NCBI GenBank assembly: GCA_051653685.1
Contig: JBOFWQ010000130.1
Location: forward strand, 1 to 16,767
Source: Faucicola sp937889485
Lineage (GTDB): Bacteria; Pseudomonadota; Gammaproteobacteria; Pseudomonadales; Moraxellaceae
Direction of reading: 5' to 3'
Length of the DNA stretch: 16,767 bases
The notes under the pieces are model-generated. The model saw nothing but the letters and a program-made list of their open reading frames with translations. It did no database searches and had not been told where the DNA came from. The translations under genes and the position numbers were made by a program. Position 1 is the first letter of the stretch. Each line of letters starts with the position of its first letter. Of this stretch, positions 12,738 to 16,767 are shown in pieces.

Positions 12738-14021
12738 TTATAAACCTGCAACCTTGCTTTCGCCATCTTCGCGGTCTAGACCAAACGCCGTATGTAGCGC
12801 TTTTACAGCGGTTTCTAGTTGCTCTTCTTGAATAAGTACCGAGATTTTGATTTCACTGGTAGAAATCATTTGAATATTGATGTTGTTTTCTGCCAAGGTT
12901 TCAAACATTTTGCTGGCTACGCCTGCATGCGAGCGCATCCCTACGCCCACAAGGGATACTTTAACCACTTTGTTATTGCTAACAATCTCTTTACCGCCAA
13001 TGTCGGCTAAGTTTTTGTGCAAAATGTCTAGGGTTTTTTCAAAATCACCACGATTAACGGTAAAAGTAAAATCTGTCAGCCCGTTTTCTGAGATATTTTG
13101 GATAATCATGTCGATTTCGATGTTGCCAGCACTGATGGGGCTTAAAATCGATGATGCGATACCAGGACGGTCAGGCACGGCTAAGATAGATACTTTGGCT
13201 TCGTCACGGTTAAATGCAATGCCCGAAATAATAGGATGTTCCATGCTATCTCCCTCATCATTGGTAATTAATGTGCCAACATGTTGTTTAAAATCATCAT
13301 CAAATGTGCCATCGGCTGTTTCATCAAAACTCGATAGCACACGCAGCGGTACTTGGTATTTGCCCGCAAATTCCACTGAGCGTATTTGAAGTACTTTAGA
13401 GCCAAGACTTGCCATTTCAAGCATTTCTTCAAAGGTGATTTTGGCAAGTTTTTTGGCTTTTGATGCGACCCGTGGGTCCGTGGTGTAGACGCCATCCACA
13501 TCGGTGTAGATTTGGCATTCATCAGCAGACAAGGCAGCGGCAAGGGCTACCCCTGTGGTGTCTGAGCCGCCACGACCTAAGGTGTTGATATCACCTTTGT
13601 CATCGACGCCTTGAAAGCCTGCTACCACAACGACCATGCCTGCATCAAGCGCGGCACGAAGCTGGCTATCATCAATGTGCTGAATGCGGGCTTTGGTGTG
13701 GCTGTCATCGGTACGAATTGCCACTTGACCGCCTGTCATCGATTTGGCGCTTACCCCAATCTCGTTTAACGCCATTGCCAATAGCGAGATAGAAACTTGC
13801 TCACCTGTTGATACCATTTGGTCATACTCACGCGGATTAGGCTCTTTGCTAATCTGACGTGCTAGGTCAATCAGTCGGTTGGTTTCCCCACTCATGGCAG
13901 ATACCACTACCACCACTTGGTGACCGTTGTCATGCCAACGTTTAACACGCTGTGCCACATTTTTGATACGTTCGACACTACCCATCGACGTACCACCGTA
14001 TTTTTGTACGATTAAAGCCAT
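12738..14021 (-). CDS. lysC: Aspartate kinase
   Basis: Phosphorylates aspartate, the first step towards lysine, threonine, methionine and diaminopimelate. The N-terminus MALIVQKYGGTSMGSVERI holds the nucleotide-binding KYGGTS (Lys7). Further kinase motifs are VSAMSGETNRLIDLA, STGEQVS, GFQGVD, TLGRGGSDTTGVALAAAL and YTDVDGVYTTDPR. Two ACT regulatory domains follow in the C-terminal 165 residues (ISGIAFNRDEAKVSI and VSLVGVGMRSHAGVASKMF), the usual site of lysine/threonine feedback. At 427 residues it closely matches Pseudomonas LysC. I placed the start at 14021 because the upstream in-frame extension to 14072 is not part of the family and overlaps the leader. AGGG lies ten bases before the ATG. 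An internal ribosome site may yield a separate beta subunit. An extended -10 promoter lies upstream and a terminator downstream. Confidence 0.97.
   Translation of the reverse strand: MALIVQKYGGTSMGSVERIKNVAQRVKRWHDNGHQVVVVVSAMSGETNRLIDLARQISKEPNPREYDQMVSTGEQVSISLLAMALNEIGVSAKSMTGGQVAIRTDDSHTKARIQHIDDSQLRAALDAGMVVVVAGFQGVDDKGDINTLGRGGSDTTGVALAAALSADECQIYTDVDGVYTTDPRVASKAKKLAKITFEEMLEMASLGSKVLQIRSVEFAGKYQVPLRVLSSFDETADGTFDDDFKQHVGTLITNDEGDSMEHPIISGIAFNRDEAKVSILAVPDRPGIASSILSPISAGNIEIDMIIQNISENGLTDFTFTVNRGDFEKTLDILHKNLADIGGKEIVSNNKVVKVSLVGVGMRSHAGVASKMFETLAENNINIQMISTSEIKISVLIQEEQLETAVKALHTAFGLDREDGESKVAGL
13242..13256 (-). promoter_or_regulatory. Internal ribosome site and ATG for a LysC beta subunit
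   Basis: Inside lysC, GAGGGAG (13256-13250 on the minus strand) stands five bases before an in-frame ATG (13244-13242), whose product would begin MEHPIISGIAFNRDEAK and run 168 residues to the lysC stop. This matches the start of the separately translated beta subunit of heteromeric aspartokinases, such as the Corynebacterium enzyme starting MEEAVLTGVA. That two products are made here is an inference. Confidence 0.6.
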
Positions 14022-14093
14022 TGTCAATACACCCTGTAAAGCCGTGAGCCTGATATTATCATCTGTAATCAAAAACCTAATCTATCATGCCAG

Positions 14094-14127
14094 TGACAGA
14101 TTTTTAACCCAATGACAGATTATTAAC
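14094..14127. repeat. Imperfect direct repeat in the lysC leader
   Basis: TGACAGATTTTTAAC (14094-14108) recurs as TGACAGATTATTAAC (14113-14127), 14 of 15 bases identical with a 19-bp period. Both lie between the predicted lysC promoter and start codon. They may bind a regulator or be a duplication remnant. Confidence 0.6.
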
Positions 14128-14156
14128 ATTGTCACGAAACGTAAATTTAACGATAC

Positions 14157-14186
14157 TTTATATCATACTTACCAATTTTGGGGCAA
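14157..14186 (-). promoter_or_regulatory. Predicted promoter of lysC
   Basis: On the minus strand, TTGCCC (14186-14181, four of six) is followed after 18 bp by TATAAA (14162-14157, five of six). TGA directly before it gives an extended -10. The leader would be about 130 nt. I do not recognise a lysine riboswitch in it. Confidence 0.5.
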
Positions 14187-14229
14187 GGCAAAATTGCCAA
14201 AATCGCCCAAAAGACGGGTTGAAAATTGG
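14172..14229. repeat. Nested inverted repeats between yghU and lysC
   Basis: CCAATTTT (14172-14179) and AAAATTGG (14222-14229) are exact inverted repeats enclosing shorter ones: CAATTTTG with CAAAATTG, GGCAA with TTGCC, and an approximate TTTTGGG with CCCAAAA. The region overlaps the predicted lysC -35 and lies just downstream of yghU. It may be a weak terminator or a binding region. No T tract makes it a clear terminator. Confidence 0.4.
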
Positions 14230-14258
14230 ACTAAGGCAGTTAACCAAAAGTTATGGGT

Positions 14259-15053
14259 TTATGAAACAGGCGCTAAGTCAAGCGTCAAGGCTTGCTGTAC
14301 AGCAGGACGATTATTGATAGTGGTTGCCCAGCGCTGCAAGTGGGTGTAGCTATCCACCTGTAAAAAATCGGCAGCATCATACAGATTACCCAGTGCTAGC
14401 TGCCCATACCATGCCCAAATCGCCATATCCGCAATACTATAATCTTGGGCGGTATTGCCACAGACAAATTCACAAGTAGCAAAATGGCGGTCAAGCACAT
14501 CAAGCTGGCGTTTGGTTTCCATGGTAAAGCGATTGATGGGGTATTCAAATTTTTCTGGGGCATAGGCATAAAAATGCCCAAAGCCGCCGCCCACATACGG
14601 GGCAGACCCCATTTGCCAAAACAGCCAAGACAAGCATTGGGCGCGCTTGGCGGTATCATTTGGGATAAAATGCCCAAATTTTTCTGCCAAATATAGCAAA
14701 ATTGCACCCGATTCAAACAGTTTAATGGGTGGATTGACACTGTTATCCACTAAGGCAGGGATTTTGGAATTGGGGTTTATGGATACAAAATCTGAGCCAA
14801 ATTGGTCGCCTTGCATGATATCAATTTTGTAGGCGTCAAATTTGGCGGCATCAATACCAAGGGCGGCAAGCTCTTCAAGCAGGATATTGACTTTGATGCC
14901 GTTTGGGGTGTTAAGGCTATAAAGCTGCAGTGGGTTTTGCCCAACTGGCAAGGTTTGCTCGTGGGTTGCCCCTGCGGTGGGGCGGTTGGTACTGGCAAAT
15001 TTGCCATCGTTGGCAGCGTCGTTTGTCCAAATTTTGGGGAGTTGGTAAGTCAT
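14259..15053 (-). CDS. yghU: YghU-type glutathione S-transferase
   Basis: A soluble glutathione transferase-like protein of the YghU class, whose E. coli member binds two glutathione molecules and has disulfide-bond reductase activity. Diagnostic parts are NRPTAGATHEQTLPVG near residues 23-38, QLYSLNTPNGIKVNILLEEL with the Thr49-Pro50-Asn51 active-site turn, NPNSKIPALVD with the cis-Pro99, FESGAILLYLAEKFG binding the gamma-glutamyl end (Glu114, Ser115), and FGHFYAYAPEKFEY. DYSIADMAIWAW is the folding motif of the C-terminal helical domain. At 264 residues it lacks the last 20 or so residues of E. coli YghU (288). AGGA lies eight bases before the ATG. It sits between alaS and lysC, which are adjacent in Pseudomonas, so it is an insertion into a conserved gene order. 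Confidence 0.93.
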   Translation of the reverse strand: MTYQLPKIWTNDAANDGKFASTNRPTAGATHEQTLPVGQNPLQLYSLNTPNGIKVNILLEELAALGIDAAKFDAYKIDIMQGDQFGSDFVSINPNSKIPALVDNSVNPPIKLFESGAILLYLAEKFGHFIPNDTAKRAQCLSWLFWQMGSAPYVGGGFGHFYAYAPEKFEYPINRFTMETKRQLDVLDRHFATCEFVCGNTAQDYSIADMAIWAWYGQLALGNLYDAADFLQVDSYTHLQRWATTINNRPAVQQALTLDLAPVS

Positions 15054-15199
15054 GATGGTGTCCTATCGTGCGATTGATTGGTGGGATTGGGCAAAAAGTA
15101 GGCAGGTTTTAGCATTGCCTTATTCACTGACGGGTATGGCTGTTATGATGGAAAAACACCTTCCCAATGAATAAATGAATATTAGTGACACGCACTTGC

Positions 15200-15229
15200 A
15201 AAAAAACAGGCTACCCAATGATAGCCTGT
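15200..15229 (-). terminator. Intrinsic terminator of alaS
   Basis: Read on the minus strand, ACAGGCTA (15229-15222) and TAGCCTGT (15213-15206) form a perfect 8-bp stem with the loop TCATTGGG, followed by seven T (15206-15200). It lies 42 bp after the alaS stop. The ascending arm and loop are duplicated upstream as tandem repeats. Confidence 0.93.
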
Positions 15230-15262
15230 GCCAATGATAGTCTGTGCCAATGATAGTCTGTG
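15215..15262. repeat. Three tandem 16-bp repeats after alaS
   Basis: CCAATGATAGYCTGTG occurs three times without gaps: 15215-15230, 15231-15246 and 15247-15262. The last two are identical and the first differs at one base (C for T). The first unit contains one arm and most of the loop of the alaS terminator, so the array looks like slippage duplication of half a terminator. It lies eight bases after the alaS stop codon. Confidence 0.95.
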
Positions 15263-15270
15263 ATAGACGC

Positions 15271-16767
15271 TTAGAGTTTTTGCCCAATCCAATTTGGCAA
15301 GTCATCCATCACCTTTGGCAATCCTGCCACATCGGTTGCACCACCTTGAGCAAAATCAGGCTTACCGCCGCCTTTACCGCCAAGCTGCTCGGCAAGATGC
15401 TTGATGATATCGCCAGCTTTGATATGTCCTGTCAAGGCTTTGCCTACGCTTGCGGTCATGGCGATTTTGTCATCGGCAACGCTTGCAAGTACCACGATGC
15501 CATCAGCCAATTTTGATTTCATGTCATCTGATAAGGTGCGCAGCGCTTTACCGTCCATGCCTTGTAAGGTCGCAATCAACACTTTTTGCCCGTTGATGTC
15601 TTGCACATTGTTGATTAAGTCTTTGGCTTGGCTGCTGGCAAGTTTTTGCTGCAAGCGTTCTAGCTGCTTTTCTAGCTCACGGGTTTTGTCATTCATTTGT
15701 GAGACGCGCTCGGCAATGTCTTGGCGTTTGGCTTTGAGCTGGCTGGCAAGGGTGTTTAGCTGTTTTTCGCCCTGCTGTACATATTTGACCGCGCCCATGC
15801 CTGTGACCGCTTCAATACGGCGAATCCCTGCGGCAATGCCTTGCTCGCTGATGATTTTAAATAAGCCAATATCGCCTGTGCGCTGCACATGCAGACCGCC
15901 ACATAGCTCGATAGAGAAGGGTTTGCCGTCTTTGTCCACGCTGCCCATCGACAACACGCGTACCGTGTCGCCATATTTTTCGCCAAACAGTGCCATCGCG
16001 CCTTTGGCTTGGGCGGCTGCCATGTCCAGCAGTTCAGCGGTGGCAGGGGTGTTGGCTAAAATTTGCTGATTGACGATATTTTCAAGGGTAACAATGTCTT
16101 GCTCGCTGAGCGCTTGGTCATACGAGAAGTCAAAACGTAATACATCGCTGTTGACCAATGAGCCTTTTTGGGTCACTGTCGTGCCTAGGTGCTGACGAAG
16201 TGCCGCGTGCAGTAGGTGCGTCGCGGAGTGGTTTTTGGCACTCATGGCGCGCACTTGGCTTGCCACGCGCGCTTCACTATTTTGCGCTTGGCGGATGCTG
16301 CCCATCTTCACTATGCCTTGATGGATGATGGCTTGCCCTGATTTTTTGGTGTCCAATACGTCAAATACGCCAGACTCGGTTTGGATTTCTCCAAGCTCGC
16401 CTGCTTGACCACCGCCTTCTGCATAAAACGGCGTGGCAGCTAGTACAATCACGCCTTCATCGCCTTCGTTGAGCTGCTCAGTAGGCTTGCCGTCATGGTA
16501 TAGGTGGGTGATTTGGCTTTGGTGCTGTGACTGTTCATACCCCAAAAACTCACTGGCGCTGTCCACTTGAATCAGCTGGGTATAATCCATTCCAAACTTG
16601 CCTGCCTCTCTGGCACGGGCGCGCTGCTCTGCCATGCCTTGTTCAAAGCCTGCTTCATCAATCCCAATATCACGCTCGCGCACGATGTCGGCTGTCAAAT
16701 CGGCAGGAAAACCATAGGTGTCATACAGTTTAAATACCGTGGCACCCGATAATATATCGCCTGCTTT
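15271..16767 (-). CDS. alaS: Alanine-tRNA ligase, C-terminal 498 residues (partial)
   Basis: Charges tRNA-Ala and edits mischarged Ser or Gly. The gene runs off the right edge. The visible frame continues without stop to the last base (LYDTYGFPADLTADIVRERD at the edge), so the catalytic domain is mostly outside. Present are the end of the aminoacylation domain, the editing domain with HSATHLLHAALRQHLG (two zinc-binding His) and ELCGGLHVQRTGDIG (zinc-binding Cys and His), a Lys/Gln-rich coiled-coil stretch, and the C-Ala domain with LGGKGGGKPDFAQGGATD. The motif normally written CGGTH reads CGGLH here (CTG at 15892-15894). Its place upstream of lysC and csrA on the same strand fits the gammaproteobacterial alaS-lysC-csrA order. 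It ends in a strong terminator, so it is probably not co-transcribed with yghU. Confidence 0.97.
   Translation of the reverse strand, partial: KAGDILSGATVFKLYDTYGFPADLTADIVRERDIGIDEAGFEQGMAEQRARAREAGKFGMDYTQLIQVDSASEFLGYEQSQHQSQITHLYHDGKPTEQLNEGDEGVIVLAATPFYAEGGGQAGELGEIQTESGVFDVLDTKKSGQAIIHQGIVKMGSIRQAQNSEARVASQVRAMSAKNHSATHLLHAALRQHLGTTVTQKGSLVNSDVLRFDFSYDQALSEQDIVTLENIVNQQILANTPATAELLDMAAAQAKGAMALFGEKYGDTVRVLSMGSVDKDGKPFSIELCGGLHVQRTGDIGLFKIISEQGIAAGIRRIEAVTGMGAVKYVQQGEKQLNTLASQLKAKRQDIAERVSQMNDKTRELEKQLERLQQKLASSQAKDLINNVQDINGQKVLIATLQGMDGKALRTLSDDMKSKLADGIVVLASVADDKIAMTASVGKALTGHIKAGDIIKHLAEQLGGKGGGKPDFAQGGATDVAGLPKVMDDLPNWIGQKL

Noticed and set aside
12877..13389. 170-codon open frame on the plus strand antisense to lysC
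   Set aside because: A shadow of the conserved lysC reading frame, with no ribosome site and no recognisable domain.
14022..14072. In-frame N-terminal extension of lysC starting at 14072
   Set aside because: Aspartokinases of this type begin MALIVQK; the extension has no family resemblance and occupies the leader.
14022..14258. Lysine riboswitch in the lysC leader
   Set aside because: The predicted leader is only about 130 nt and I cannot find the helices expected of an L box.
15215..15262. Short tandem array read as a CRISPR
   Set aside because: The 16-bp units abut without spacers, so this is simple tandem duplication.
15401..16069. 222-codon open frame on the plus strand antisense to alaS
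   Set aside because: It lies wholly inside a clearly conserved gene, has Ser/Cys-rich composition typical of a reverse-frame shadow, and no recognisable domain.

Overview
The window looks like chromosomal core DNA from a gammaproteobacterium of the Moraxellaceae (Moraxella/Psychrobacter/Acinetobacter group). Four things suggest this: a monomeric NADP-dependent isocitrate dehydrogenase; an NrdA very close to the enterobacterial class Ia enzyme; the gene order alaS, (GST), lysC, csrA, which is the gammaproteobacterial alaS-lysC-csrA order with one insertion; and a CsrA with a long disordered C-terminal tail. The genus is an inference. I see no transposase, phage gene, CRISPR array, tRNA or rRNA.

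Layout, left to right. 1-319: non-coding upstream region of the isocitrate dehydrogenase gene, with promoter-like elements and a perfect inverted repeat. 320-2551 (+): monomeric isocitrate dehydrogenase, then a strong terminator. 2807-4673 (-): a HIT-family protein followed by a membrane-anchored class III adenylate cyclase. 4882-6600 (+): an MscS-type mechanosensitive channel. 6637-9121 (-): nrdA, followed one base after its stop by a 64-residue lipoprotein gene. 9122-9639: a 518-bp divergent intergenic region holding the nrdA control region (promoter, tandem NrdR-type boxes 31 bp apart, and a terminator-like hairpin in the leader). 9640-11497 (+): a MaoC-type hydratase, uracil-DNA glycosylase (ung) and tRNA adenosine deaminase (tadA). 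11590-16767 (-): a HopJ-family small protein, csrA, aspartokinase lysC, a YghU-type glutathione transferase, and alaS, which runs off the right edge so that only its C-terminal 498 codons are present.

The genes are mostly housekeeping: TCA cycle, dNTP supply, uracil repair, tRNA editing and charging, lysine/threonine/methionine precursor synthesis, osmotic protection, thiol redox and global post-transcriptional control. The most interesting material is non-coding or at gene ends: the layered nrdA control region; an internal ribosome-binding site in lysC exactly where the separate beta subunit of heteromeric aspartokinases begins; a 20-bp palindrome upstream of csrA; a tandemly duplicated arm of the alaS terminator; the small lipoprotein coupled to nrdA; and the extended CsrA tail. 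I found no wholly new multi-gene system.
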